From contig CAYUQJ010000003.1 in the NCBI GenBank assembly GCA_964446955.1, positions 1 through 64,000 of the forward strand: 64,000 bases of DNA, in the 5' to 3' direction. The notes below the pieces were generated by a model that made no database searches, was not told the origin of the DNA, and worked only from the letters and a program-made list of their open reading frames with translations. This stretch comes from Leptolinea sp964446955 (GTDB lineage Bacteria; Chloroflexota; Anaerolineae; Anaerolineales; Anaerolineaceae). The position numbers were made by a program, and so were the translations under genes. Shown here one piece after another: positions 43,060 to 51,912 of the stretch (the first letter of the stretch is position 1; each line of letters begins with the position of its first letter).

Positions 43060-44274
43060 TTATGAATTAAATAGTCTTGTGTTGGATCTAAATCCAAATC
43101 CCAGACAGACAACCATCCAGAGAATGTAAAAATAGTACATTCCATAATATGTCGCACCATTCCATATATGACTCAGGCTGAGATAGAGCAGAAGCCAGGA
43201 GCCCGTCACCATGACAAACCAGATGATTGCCGTGGATATTGGTCTGGAACCCCAATCCTTAAGTACCCAGAAAATGAATGGCAACAGAAAAATCATCTGA
43301 TCATATGACAGGCCGGTGGGATGAAAAGCGTATGTAATAAACCCGCCAAATGCCAGTAGACGCAAAATGGAAGTCTTTTCCTTCCACCAACTTTGCAATA
43401 ACCACACGGATAGAGTGAATGAGACCAACGCAAAGAAAGCATAGGCGGCAATATGCCAATTGGCTGGTAATAATTCGATCAGGGGTGTTAGAGGGATTTT
43501 TCCACCGATGTAGCCCGGGTACCGTTGTAAAAGGGCTGTCCAGCGAATAACCCAGTCAGGGATCAACAGAAAACTAAACATGAATAAGCCCAGTAACCCG
43601 GCAGCGAAGCTGAAAAGAAACGAAAAATTTCGGTTCCTGAAACCAACGAGTAAGAAAACAAGAATAAAAAAAGCCGAGAATTGCGGTTTGATCGTAGCCC
43701 ATGACATCAACAACCCCAGAAGGATTGATTCAATCCGGTTTTCTTTTGTCAATTCAGGTATTCGCCCTGCCAGAATTATTAAGATGCACATGACCGGCAT
43801 ATTCATATTTCCCAACAATAGACCAAATGTCAAAGGATAAAGAAAGAAAATGGAGATGAGAAACCACGGGGAAACTCTCCGGAATCCATAAATCAAACTA
43901 AGGGGAATACCAAAAATCGATGCTGCCATCCAGATCGACTGGGCCATGGAAAAGGGCAATCCAGACAGGGGCAACATGGGAATCAGTCCGTATGGGGGAT
44001 ATACATACCGCAGTTGGTCTTCGCCCTCCCGGGCTGCATGTTTCAGAACGGCCATCTGACTTTGCTCACCGACGGTCTCATCATATGGTGAGCCTCTGCC
44101 AGTTGTTATCTGCCGGCTTGCCACATAATATATAAAAAAATCGCTCCCCAACGTATTATTCCGCATCACAACATATAAGGCGCCGGAAACGCTGCCAAAT
44201 GCGAGAATCGCAGCCACTATGTAGAAAAGACATCGAACTATGAAAGGTTTTTGTTGGAGAGAGTTACCCATCAT
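43060..44274 (-). CDS. GT87-like (DUF2029) membrane glycosyltransferase
   Basis: About 404 residues with ten or so hydrophobic segments. The first outside loop has DFFIYYVASRQITTGRGSPYD and then YPPYGLI, typical of the DUF2029/GT87 group, which includes polyprenyl-phosphate-dependent mannosyltransferases. WATIKPQF near the middle is another family feature. The substrate is unknown. ATG 44274 was chosen; a TTG at 44295 extends further into the upstream small gene. The start overlaps that gene, so translation may be coupled. Confidence 0.72.
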   Translation of the reverse strand: MMGNSLQQKPFIVRCLFYIVAAILAFGSVSGALYVVMRNNTLGSDFFIYYVASRQITTGRGSPYDETVGEQSQMAVLKHAAREGEDQLRYVYPPYGLIPMLPLSGLPFSMAQSIWMAASIFGIPLSLIYGFRRVSPWFLISIFFLYPLTFGLLLGNMNMPVMCILIILAGRIPELTKENRIESILLGLLMSWATIKPQFSAFFILVFLLVGFRNRNFSFLFSFAAGLLGLFMFSFLLIPDWVIRWTALLQRYPGYIGGKIPLTPLIELLPANWHIAAYAFFALVSFTLSVWLLQSWWKEKTSILRLLAFGGFITYAFHPTGLSYDQMIFLLPFIFWVLKDWGSRPISTAIIWFVMVTGSWLLLYLSLSHIWNGATYYGMYYFYILWMVVCLGFGFRSNTRLFNS

Positions 44275-44482
44275 TGCCTGTTTCAGGGTTTTCAAGTACT
44301 GCCAGGGCTGCCTGGGCGCTTATGATCTGTACTTCTTGCCAACCGTCTTCAGAAACCATACGTTTCAAATGGGTCATTACTTCATTTTGACTGGCTTTAT
44401 CCAGCATGGAAAATCTACGCTGGATTAGGGCCGGCCTCCGGGATAGAATATCATCCCATATCTCTTCTAAAAAATGAGTCAT
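44264..44482 (-). CDS. Small acidic protein of unknown function
   Basis: A 72-residue protein with two predicted helices (LEEIWDDILSRRPALIQRRF and NEVMTHLKRMVSED), then GWQEVQIISAQAALAVL. No signal or membrane segment. The family is not securely recognised. It lies 38 bases after the HD-GYP gene and overlaps the start of the GT87-like gene, an arrangement typical of a real operon gene rather than a chance reading frame. No strong ribosome binding site is seen. Confidence 0.55.
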   Translation of the reverse strand: MTHFLEEIWDDILSRRPALIQRRFSMLDKASQNEVMTHLKRMVSEDGWQEVQIISAQAALAVLENPETGNDG

Positions 44483-44520
44483 CTATTTTTCACTACCATC
44501 GCTGAATTTGATAATTCTTT

Positions 44521-47202
44521 TTACCCTTGGTTTTCCAAACCCAATTCCTGGAAAAGGAAAAAGTCCACAATTTCCGGGTCGAAAAGAACTTCTTTGTTTT
44601 CCAAGAGATATTTTACCGTGTCTTCTTTCGACCACGCAGGTCGATACGGCCGATCGCTGGTAAGAGCATCCCATACATCAACCACTGCAAAGATTCGGGC
44701 CGCCAGCGGTATTTCCTCTGCTTTCAACCCGTGTGGGTAACCTGTACCATTCCATCGCTCATGATGGTAGTACGGAATTTCAACCGCGTCTTTCAGGAAT
44801 GGTATTTCTTTCAATAATTCGTAGGCAAAATCTGGATGTTTCTTCATGATAAGCCACTCATCTTCGGTCAATTTGCCCGGTTTTAGAAGAATTTGATCGG
44901 GAACACCCATCTTTCCAATGTCGTGTAAAAACGCTCCGTTTCTGAAGTCCTCCAGGTCTTTACCCGCGAAACCAAATCTCCTGGCCATATTTACGGCCAT
45001 TTCGACGACCCGGTCGCTATGGCCTTTTGTCTCTTCATCGCGTAATTCGAGTGCCTTCGCCCAACCTTTAATGGCAGAAATGTAGGCTTGCTGGAGGTCT
45101 TTATTTCTTGTCCCTAATTTTTCGATCAATTCGATCTTTTCTATTCCTACTGCAGACTGGGTTACTAACGCGTTATAGAAACCTTTCCAATCTTCTTCCT
45201 GTTGATTTTTATCAAAAAATGCGATCTCAATGATGCCTTTTAGATCCTTGCTGTTTCGAATGGGGGTTATGAGCAAAGTCTGCGCATTTGTCCTGGCAAG
45301 TTCTTTCCATATTACGTTGGATGGAATATCAGTGTCAATTTTGGTACCGGTCTTTCGTCTGGTATACAGCTGGATGCGGTCATCCGCGATTTCATGGCGC
45401 TCACAGGAATAAAACGTGTCTCCGATGAAGGCTCTCGAAGTCTTTATCCGGGTGGTGCCGGGGTAAAAAACATGTATGGACGCCGCGTCGGCATTTACTC
45501 GCTCGTGGATCTGATTCAGAATGATCTGCAAAAAGCCTCTTAATGTGGTCTTCGCCAGGATTGCGTTATCGATCTTTCGGAGGCTTGCAAGCTCGTCGAT
45601 CTTCCTGCGCTGGGCTATCTCTACTTCTTTACGGATGGAAATATCTGTAATAACAGCCAGACTGCCGGCAAATTCATCACGGTCATTGGTCATTCGCTGG
45701 GGTGAAATTAGAACCGGCAACCGTGTGCCATCTTTTTTCATCAGAAGAGTTTCATAGGACGATTGTAAACCGTCCATACGGGCAACCCATTGCGTTGCAA
45801 CATTTTCCCTTTCCTCTGGCGCGAAGAATTCGAACAGGCTTTTTCCCTGCATTTCGGTACGGGTCATGCCGTTCATTTCTGTCAACTTCGGATTGGCATA
45901 CGTGATGTGCCCCTGTTTGTTGATCATGACCAGCCCTTCGCTCATTGTCTCCACCAGGTGCCTGTATTTTTTTTCACTGGTATGGATCACCAATTCCCGT
46001 GATTGGACGGCTGTTTTCATCTGATTTAAGCCGTCTATCAATGCCTGAATATCCGGATCGTTTGAGGTGTGTAAAGAGGAAGAAAAATCTCGAGAGTAAT
46101 CCCCTTTGGCTATATGATCCACATCTTGACGCAGAATATGAAAAACCTGGAGGATTTTTCCTGTCATGAGGCTGCTTATTATCCCGAGTATGCCTATTAG
46201 TATGACTCCTGTAATTACATTGCCTTGCATGGTTGAAAGGATAATGGATTGAAGTTCATCCTCGCCCATTAATACCAGTATCCAACCGATCGTTTGTCCT
46301 TCATGAATGATTTTTCTGGCTGCTGCGATCGAAGAATTTCCATCAAGGTCTATAACATCTTTCTTCCATATGGACTGTTCCATTGAAAGAAAGTCAACTA
46401 GGTTATTGGGAACCCTGTAGATTTCCAATGTTTTTTCAACCCTACGGTACATATTGCCATCTGTGCTGACAAAAAATCCCCGACCAGAATCGCCAAATTG
46501 GATATCAAATACAGAGTTTAGCAGGGCTGTGATGTCGACCGTTCCCCGGACAACCCCTATGATCTTGCCTTCATCAATATTTTCATAAACAGGAATCGCC
46601 AGATTCAATGCCCAGTATTGACTGCTTTCGTCAAATGTTGGGACACTGATGTAGGTCTTTCCTCCCGCGGCTTCCTTCCACCATTCTTCATCTGCCTGAT
46701 AGTAATCGGACGTTCGCCCGGTCATGGCAACATTGAAACCCGATCTGTCTGTAAGGAAGATCTCAACTTCTTTTGAATCTGTTGTCTGCAAATCGCGAAG
46801 GTACTGGCTGAGAGGGGAGTATTCGATATTCTTTTTTAGAGCTTCAATACTGGCTGCCTGGCTGGCCCATTCTTCATCGAGCTGGATGGTTTTCTCTTTC
46901 TGGATTTCAACCGGCAAATTGTCGTGGATCTGGTTTGCCCTGATGATCTCTTCTCTGGTATGAGGCGATAACGCGATACTTCTTAAGAATTTAATCTCGT
47001 TATCAATTTCTCTCCTGACCAGTTCACCGGTCTTATCCGCGATCAGTAAAATCTTCTCGCCGGAGTTCTCCGTAAGCGATCTGGATAGATAGAAATAATT
47101 AACAAATACTGAAATGCCTATCGCCAGAAAAACACTGGTAACAATGATAGCGATGACCTTTGTTCTTATCCCGACACCAGACCAATATTTCCTCAGGGTC
47201 AT
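44521..47202 (-). CDS. Membrane sensor with Cache, HAMP, PAS, GAF and HD-GYP domains
   Basis: An 893-residue signalling protein. Two transmembrane helices (near residues 14-36 and 325-347) flank a large outside Cache-type sensor domain. A HAMP-like segment follows, then a PAS domain (about residues 400-525), a GAF domain (about 545-690) and a C-terminal HD-GYP domain with HDIGKMGVPDQILLKPGKLT (near 755) and HHERWNGTGYPHG (near 810). HD-GYP domains break down cyclic di-GMP to GMP. All key residues for hydrolysis are visible. The ligand is unknown. Confidence 0.9.
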   Translation of the reverse strand: MTLRKYWSGVGIRTKVIAIIVTSVFLAIGISVFVNYFYLSRSLTENSGEKILLIADKTGELVRREIDNEIKFLRSIALSPHTREEIIRANQIHDNLPVEIQKEKTIQLDEEWASQAASIEALKKNIEYSPLSQYLRDLQTTDSKEVEIFLTDRSGFNVAMTGRTSDYYQADEEWWKEAAGGKTYISVPTFDESSQYWALNLAIPVYENIDEGKIIGVVRGTVDITALLNSVFDIQFGDSGRGFFVSTDGNMYRRVEKTLEIYRVPNNLVDFLSMEQSIWKKDVIDLDGNSSIAAARKIIHEGQTIGWILVLMGEDELQSIILSTMQGNVITGVILIGILGIISSLMTGKILQVFHILRQDVDHIAKGDYSRDFSSSLHTSNDPDIQALIDGLNQMKTAVQSRELVIHTSEKKYRHLVETMSEGLVMINKQGHITYANPKLTEMNGMTRTEMQGKSLFEFFAPEERENVATQWVARMDGLQSSYETLLMKKDGTRLPVLISPQRMTNDRDEFAGSLAVITDISIRKEVEIAQRRKIDELASLRKIDNAILAKTTLRGFLQIILNQIHERVNADAASIHVFYPGTTRIKTSRAFIGDTFYSCERHEIADDRIQLYTRRKTGTKIDTDIPSNVIWKELARTNAQTLLITPIRNSKDLKGIIEIAFFDKNQQEEDWKGFYNALVTQSAVGIEKIELIEKLGTRNKDLQQAYISAIKGWAKALELRDEETKGHSDRVVEMAVNMARRFGFAGKDLEDFRNGAFLHDIGKMGVPDQILLKPGKLTEDEWLIMKKHPDFAYELLKEIPFLKDAVEIPYYHHERWNGTGYPHGLKAEEIPLAARIFAVVDVWDALTSDRPYRPAWSKEDTVKYLLENKEVLFDPEIVDFFLFQELGLENQG

Positions 47203-47271
47203 CTCCAGCCTTTTTTGAGGGAAAAAATCAAGAAGGTATGTACGTTTACTCTGTTTTCAATCATTAAGCAA

Positions 47272-47334
47272 ACAAGCATATTAATTTTACAAAAATATCG
47301 AGGTTAATCAAACAGGACTATACACAAGCATATT
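47272..47334. repeat. Two direct copies of ACAAGCATATT, 52 bases apart
   Basis: The 11-base word occurs at 47272-47282 and 47324-47334. The start-to-start spacing of 52 bases is close to five DNA turns. The copies flank the proposed promoter of the HD-GYP gene, so they may be regulator-binding sites on one face of the helix. This could also be chance in AT-rich DNA. Confidence 0.4.
47284..47311 (-). promoter_or_regulatory. Probable promoter of the HD-GYP sensor gene
   Basis: Read on the minus strand, TTGATT (47311-47306) and TAAAAT (47289-47284) are 16 bases apart. The predicted 5' UTR is about 75 bases. Both boxes match four to five of six consensus bases. Confidence 0.5.
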
Positions 47335-47374
47335 TTGATGACCGATCAGCAGGTCAGGAAAATATGTAAAAAAA

Positions 47375-47401
47375 AAGCCTCTCCTTTTTGGGGAGAGGCT
47401 T
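47375..47401 (-). terminator. Intrinsic terminator after the EF-G-like gene
   Basis: AAGCCTCTCC and GGAGAGGCTT form a perfect 10-pair stem around a 7-base loop. On the minus strand it is followed by a run of T residues (the A-run at 47369-47376 on the plus strand), and it lies 12 bases after the stop codon of the EF-G-like gene. Confidence 0.92.
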
Positions 47402-47412
47402 CCGGTTTGTTA

Positions 47413-49485
47413 TTACTCTTCTTTCTTGGCGGCCAGTTCTTTTTGGCGGGCAGCAACAATGTCAGCCGTGATTTGCGCCGGCACAACCTCATAATGGTCC
47501 AGTTCCATGTCGAAAACGCCACGGCCTCCTGTCATGGAACGGAGTTGTGTTGTGTAGCGCAGCATTTCAACAAGCGGAACATGGGCCGATACTGTTGATT
47601 TTCCGGCTTCCGTCTCCATACCCATAACCCGGGCACGACGGGTATTCAGGTCGCCAATCACATCACCCATGTTGGCTTCCGGTACGGTGATTTTGGCGTT
47701 CATAATGGGTTCTTGAAGGACCGGGCTGGCATCTTTGAATGCCTGCTTGAACGCTTCGCGTCCGGCAATTTCAAACGCGATCGGTTTTGAATCAACGGGA
47801 TGTTCTTTTCCGTCAAACACGGAAACGCGTACACCGGAGATGGGATATCCAGCCAGAGCGCCTTCTTTCATGACACTCAGGATGCCTTTTTGAATGGAGG
47901 AGCTGTATGATTGGGAAACAGCGCCACCAAAAACATCCCAGGTGAAATCGAAATCTTTATCAGGGCAGGGTTCAATCCTTAAAGAGACTTCTCCGAATTG
48001 ACCGGACCCACCAGTCTGTTTTTTATGGCGGTAGGTTGCTTCAGCTTTTTTATTGCAGGCCTCTTTGTAAGGAACCTTCGGTTCTGAAGTAACCAGATTG
48101 ACCTGGAATTTTGAGGTCGCGCGGCGGATCGCCACGTCGATATGCTGATCACCCATACCTTGAAGAATGGTTTGCAGTGTGGTTTGATCGTTATGCCAGG
48201 AAAGAGTCAGATCTTCTTCACACAGGCGGGTCAGGGTTGGGCTGATTTTGGTGGAGTCAGCCTGTGTCTTGGGGAAGACAGCCACCTGGTAGAGAGCTTT
48301 CGGGTATGTTGGGAGTGGCAGGGTAAGTGGGTGGTTTTTATCGCTCAGTGTGTTGCCAGTGGATGTTTCGGTCAGTTTGGGAACAACACCAATGTCGCCA
48401 GAGTGGAATACCTTTGTAGCAATAGTCTCTTTTCCGCGTGGAACGCTCAATGTGCCAATGCGTTCGTCAATACCCTTGTTCTGATTCCAAACATGGGAAT
48501 CGGATGAAAGTGTGCCGGAATACAGGCGGAAAAAGGTTTGCTTACCCACAAACGGATCTGCCGTTGTCTTCCAGATATAGGCAGCCAATGGGCCCGCGTC
48601 AGATGCTTTCAGCTCTTCATCTTTATCTTTGTTATGCGCGACAACGGTAGGAATATCAGCCGGTGAGGGCATAAAATCAACGATGGCGTTGAGCAATAAC
48701 GCGATACCGGTCTCAACACCAAGTGATCCGGCGAATGCCGGAATAAATCCGCAGGTACGAACCATGCTGCGAAGACCGTGAATGATCTCCTCATCTGTAA
48801 GTTCACCACTGTCCAGATATTTTTCTAAAAGTTCATCCGCGCCTTCGGCGGCAGCTTCGACCAGAACCATGCGGGCTTCTTCCGCGTCAGATTTCAGTTC
48901 TGCTGGAATCTCGACGGCGGTCTTGCCATCACCTTTGTATGCTTTCATGGTGATCAGGTCGATCACACCCTGGAAATCGGATTTTTCACCCCAGGGAAGC
49001 TGTACTGGAATAACACGAACAGATGAGAAATCCTGAATACTACTTAACGCTTTCTGAAAATTCGCGTTATCCCGCTCCATTTTGTTGATCACAACAAAGC
49101 GCGGGAGTTTCATTTGATCGCAATAAGTCCAGGCGATCTCAGTTCCCACTTCAAGACCGGCGACCGAATCGACCAGTACCACTGCACCATCCGCGACGCG
49201 CAGTGCCGAGATTACTTCCCCGATAAAATCGGTATATCCCGGGGTGTCTAGAAGGTTGATCTTATGGTCTTTGTATTCCACCGGAACAACAGAGGTGGAT
49301 AGGGATATCTTGCGCCGGATCTCTTCATCTTCATAATCGGATACCGTGGTGCCATCATCAATCTTTCCGATGCGGGTTGTTGCTCCGGAAAAATGGAGTG
49401 ACGCTTCGGCAAACATAGTCTTGCCGGCACCGCTATGTGAAACCAGCGCAATGTTGCGGATCGATTCAGTCGTATATTCTTTCAT
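47413..49485 (-). CDS. EF-G-like translational GTPase
   Basis: A 690-residue translation-factor GTPase of the EF-G family. The P-loop is SHSGAGKT (residues 16-23), where classic EF-G has GHIDAGKT; DTPGYTDF and NKMERD form G3 and G4. Domains II to V follow, with GRGVFDMELDHYE in domain V. The altered P-loop places it in the EF-G-like (EF-G2-type) group rather than main FusA. GTP-dependent ribosomal function is likely but its role is unclear. GGAAGGG precedes the ATG at 49485; the frame extends upstream without support. Confidence 0.88.
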   Translation of the reverse strand: MKEYTTESIRNIALVSHSGAGKTMFAEASLHFSGATTRIGKIDDGTTVSDYEDEEIRRKISLSTSVVPVEYKDHKINLLDTPGYTDFIGEVISALRVADGAVVLVDSVAGLEVGTEIAWTYCDQMKLPRFVVINKMERDNANFQKALSSIQDFSSVRVIPVQLPWGEKSDFQGVIDLITMKAYKGDGKTAVEIPAELKSDAEEARMVLVEAAAEGADELLEKYLDSGELTDEEIIHGLRSMVRTCGFIPAFAGSLGVETGIALLLNAIVDFMPSPADIPTVVAHNKDKDEELKASDAGPLAAYIWKTTADPFVGKQTFFRLYSGTLSSDSHVWNQNKGIDERIGTLSVPRGKETIATKVFHSGDIGVVPKLTETSTGNTLSDKNHPLTLPLPTYPKALYQVAVFPKTQADSTKISPTLTRLCEEDLTLSWHNDQTTLQTILQGMGDQHIDVAIRRATSKFQVNLVTSEPKVPYKEACNKKAEATYRHKKQTGGSGQFGEVSLRIEPCPDKDFDFTWDVFGGAVSQSYSSSIQKGILSVMKEGALAGYPISGVRVSVFDGKEHPVDSKPIAFEIAGREAFKQAFKDASPVLQEPIMNAKITVPEANMGDVIGDLNTRRARVMGMETEAGKSTVSAHVPLVEMLRYTTQLRSMTGGRGVFDMELDHYEVVPAQITADIVAARQKELAAKKEE

Positions 49486-49529
49486 GAACGAACCCTTCCG
49501 AGGAAAAATTGTGCTAATAAAGCCGAGTA

Positions 49530-49558
49530 ATTTTATTCTGATAGGGCTTTTCTGTAAA
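49530..49558 (-). promoter_or_regulatory. Promoter of the EF-G-like gene
   Basis: On the minus strand, TTTACA (49558-49553) and TAAAAT (49535-49530) are 17 bases apart, each matching five of six consensus bases. The predicted 5' UTR is about 38 bases. The remaining gap up to 49734 is AT-rich and shows no gene. Confidence 0.65.
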
Positions 49559-49734
49559 GCGGACAAATGTCAGGTAATAACCAATTTAATTCCACTTATT
49601 GTTGTTATTCTTATATTTTTTACCGTAATTAAACAATATCCGAATACCGTCAACACTGTCCCGGTTAGATATCTTCGGGTAAATTGAAAACTATCTTTTT
49701 TCACTATTCCAATTGGTTATGCGGAAAGCCCTTT

Positions 49735-50694
49735 TTATAAAGTTGTCCGCACCCAGCGATGGCGTTTCAATGTGCGTAGAAGTTCAGGGGGAAGGGATCC
49801 AGCTCTGCTGGAGGCTATATTGGTCTCCACATGATGCCTTTTCCGCATCCCGGGGATGACAGTGCTGACATCCGGGTTGGAGAGGACAAAGCGAAGTGCC
49901 AATTCTGGCATGGTCATGCCCTGCGGTATATCCTCTCTCACCTGTTTGACCCTGTCGAGAGTGGGTAATAGCCTTTCCGGAGAAAAATACACATTTCGCC
50001 AGTCACCTTCTTCCCATTTTGAATCAGGCGTAAGGGTGTCAGTGAGGGAGCCTTCATCAAATGGCACACGGGCGATGACTGCCACATCGTGGCGGCGGCA
50101 GGCGGGGAACAGTTCGTCTTCCGGGTTCTGATCAAACAGGTTGTAGATGACCTGAACCGCGTCAATCAAGCCGCTCTCCACGGCTTTGATGCCGTTTGAT
50201 GGCTGCCAGCGATTTATGCTGATGCCGATTGCATTTATTACCTTCTGGCTCTTCATTTCGTCCATTTTCTTATACCAACGGTCATCAACCAACCAGGCAT
50301 CCTGCCAGGTGTGGAACTGGATCAGATCAATGGTAGACATGCCTAGATTTTCCAGGCTTATGTGAATATATTCCTCAATATGATCCGGAGGGAAACAGTC
50401 GTCCAGTGGGGAATCCGGGGCGGCCGGCCATATCCGGTTTTTTGGCGGGATCTTCGTGGCGGTGAATAATGGCTTTCCAGTGTTCGCACGGATTAGCTGT
50501 CCCAAAAGACGCTCGCTGTGGCCATCTCCATATGAAAAGGCTGTATCGAAGAAATTGCATCCCAGATCAACGGCATATTGAAGCGAAGCCAGAGATTCTT
50601 CATCATTTGAACCTGACCAGCCCCCCATCCCCCACATGCCATATCCGATCTCACTGATTTTCCAGGCCTTCTTCCCGAATCGTCTGTATTGCAT
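49735..50694 (-). CDS. Aldo/keto reductase
   Basis: A 319-residue AKR with a TIM-barrel fold. The catalytic tetrad is visible: D and Y in FFDTAFSYGDGHSE, K in TATKIPP and H in LIQFHTW. The C-terminal NADPH-binding motif lies around STVIPGMRKRHHVETN. These enzymes reduce aldehydes and ketones with NADPH. The substrate is not predictable. GAGGAGCTGATC precedes the ATG. The next gene is divergent across a 92-base gap. Confidence 0.9.
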   Translation of the reverse strand: MQYRRFGKKAWKISEIGYGMWGMGGWSGSNDEESLASLQYAVDLGCNFFDTAFSYGDGHSERLLGQLIRANTGKPLFTATKIPPKNRIWPAAPDSPLDDCFPPDHIEEYIHISLENLGMSTIDLIQFHTWQDAWLVDDRWYKKMDEMKSQKVINAIGISINRWQPSNGIKAVESGLIDAVQVIYNLFDQNPEDELFPACRRHDVAVIARVPFDEGSLTDTLTPDSKWEEGDWRNVYFSPERLLPTLDRVKQVREDIPQGMTMPELALRFVLSNPDVSTVIPGMRKRHHVETNIASSRAGSLPPELLRTLKRHRWVRTTL

Positions 50695-50786
50695 GATCAG
50701 CTCCTCGTATTTTTCTCAATCCGCTAATTCTTTGATACCATTGACAACCGGATTGTAATCCGACTATCTTGAAAAAGGTGAGAACC

Positions 50787-51371
50787 ATGCTATTTCACCG
50801 TCTTGGAAATTGGCTCTCGTACAATCTCTGGTATTTCAAAAGCCCCCCGTGGGACACGAATCAATCCCCACCCGAGTTGATTGAATTCATCCAGAGCCAA
50901 CCTGCTGGAAAGGCGTTGGACCTGGGCTGCGGGACAGGAAAGAACTGCCAGACACTAACGGAAGCCGGATGGCAAACTGTGGGGGTGGACCTTGCTCTCC
51001 TGGCGGTTCGAAAAGCACAAGACCGGTTCAAACGAGCAGGCTTAAGAGGATCGTTTTATCACGGCGATATTCTGGCTAATCGTTTTGGAGCGGGTGAATT
51101 TGATCTTGTGCTGGATATTGGCTGTTTTCACAACCTCTTGCCCGACCAGCGCGGGCGATACCGTGAAAACCTTACTCGCTGGTTGAAGCCGGGTGGTTGT
51201 TTCCTTCTCTACGGGCATATGAACTCGCTGAAATATAAGGACGCGGTACGAATCACCGATAAAGATGTTGAGGAATTTCTTCCGAATCTTGATCTGACCC
51301 GACGCGATACTTGCTCAGACCGGTGGGGCAGGCAGACTGTCTGGCTCTGGTTTACAATGTCCGCGCGATGA
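50787..51371 (+). CDS. Class I SAM-dependent methyltransferase
   Basis: A 194-residue Rossmann-fold methyltransferase. Motif I is ALDLGCGTGKN near residue 44; the acidic end of strand 2 is in VGVDLALLAV; motif IV region is FDLVLDIGCFHNL. The substrate is unknown. ATG 50787 was chosen because AAAAGGTGAG lies just before it; an in-frame TTG lies 18 bases upstream. The last 20 bases overlap the end of the convergent GNAT gene. Confidence 0.85.
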   Translation: MLFHRLGNWLSYNLWYFKSPPWDTNQSPPELIEFIQSQPAGKALDLGCGTGKNCQTLTEAGWQTVGVDLALLAVRKAQDRFKRAGLRGSFYHGDILANRFGAGEFDLVLDIGCFHNLLPDQRGRYRENLTRWLKPGGCFLLYGHMNSLKYKDAVRITDKDVEEFLPNLDLTRRDTCSDRWGRQTVWLWFTMSAR

Positions 51372-51891
51372 ATTTTTCCATCCGCCACGCAGGTTCTTCC
51401 ACATTCTGCAATATCCCCTTATTGTCACGGAACGACCATCGACCGGATTCATGAGCTATTACCCGATAGCCCAACCGGCTGTATAACCGACGGGCGGAGT
51501 AATTGGTCTTACCCACATTCAGAGTGACCCAGTTGAATCCCCGTCTTGCCAGATCACTTTCCATGATCTGCATCATCAGGGTACCCAGTCCTGCATCCCG
51601 GTATTGTGGTCGAATACGGAAAGCGTACATGTATGCCCTGGAATGTCCGTTTGCCAGTTCCAGCCGTTCAGCATTCAATTGAACAAATAGCTGCCCGATC
51701 ACGCCTGTATCCGGTAGATCTGCCACCCAAAGTATGGATGACCCGATCTGGGATCGTTCAAATTCCATCAGATAAACCTCCCGGAATCGGGTGTACTCTC
51801 CATCCCATTCCAGGGCAGGCAGGTCGGTTCTATCCATTTTCCGGATGACAATGTTGTCAATCCAAGTGTTTATCTTTGAACGGGTTTCCAT
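51352..51891 (-). CDS. GNAT-family N-acetyltransferase
   Basis: A 179-residue GNAT protein. The acetyl-CoA-binding region is visible as AFRIRPQYRDAGLGTLMM (the RxxGxG/A-type motif), followed by LNVGKTNYSARRLYSRLGYRV, the typical C-terminal half. The acceptor is unknown. It lies 21 bases downstream of the DHH-CBS-nucleotidyltransferase gene on the same strand, so the two may be co-transcribed. Confidence 0.85.
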   Translation of the reverse strand: METRSKINTWIDNIVIRKMDRTDLPALEWDGEYTRFREVYLMEFERSQIGSSILWVADLPDTGVIGQLFVQLNAERLELANGHSRAYMYAFRIRPQYRDAGLGTLMMQIMESDLARRGFNWVTLNVGKTNYSARRLYSRLGYRVIAHESGRWSFRDNKGILQNVEEPAWRMEKFIARTL

Positions 51892-51912
51892 GGTCTGATT
51901 TCGTGAGGTGCA

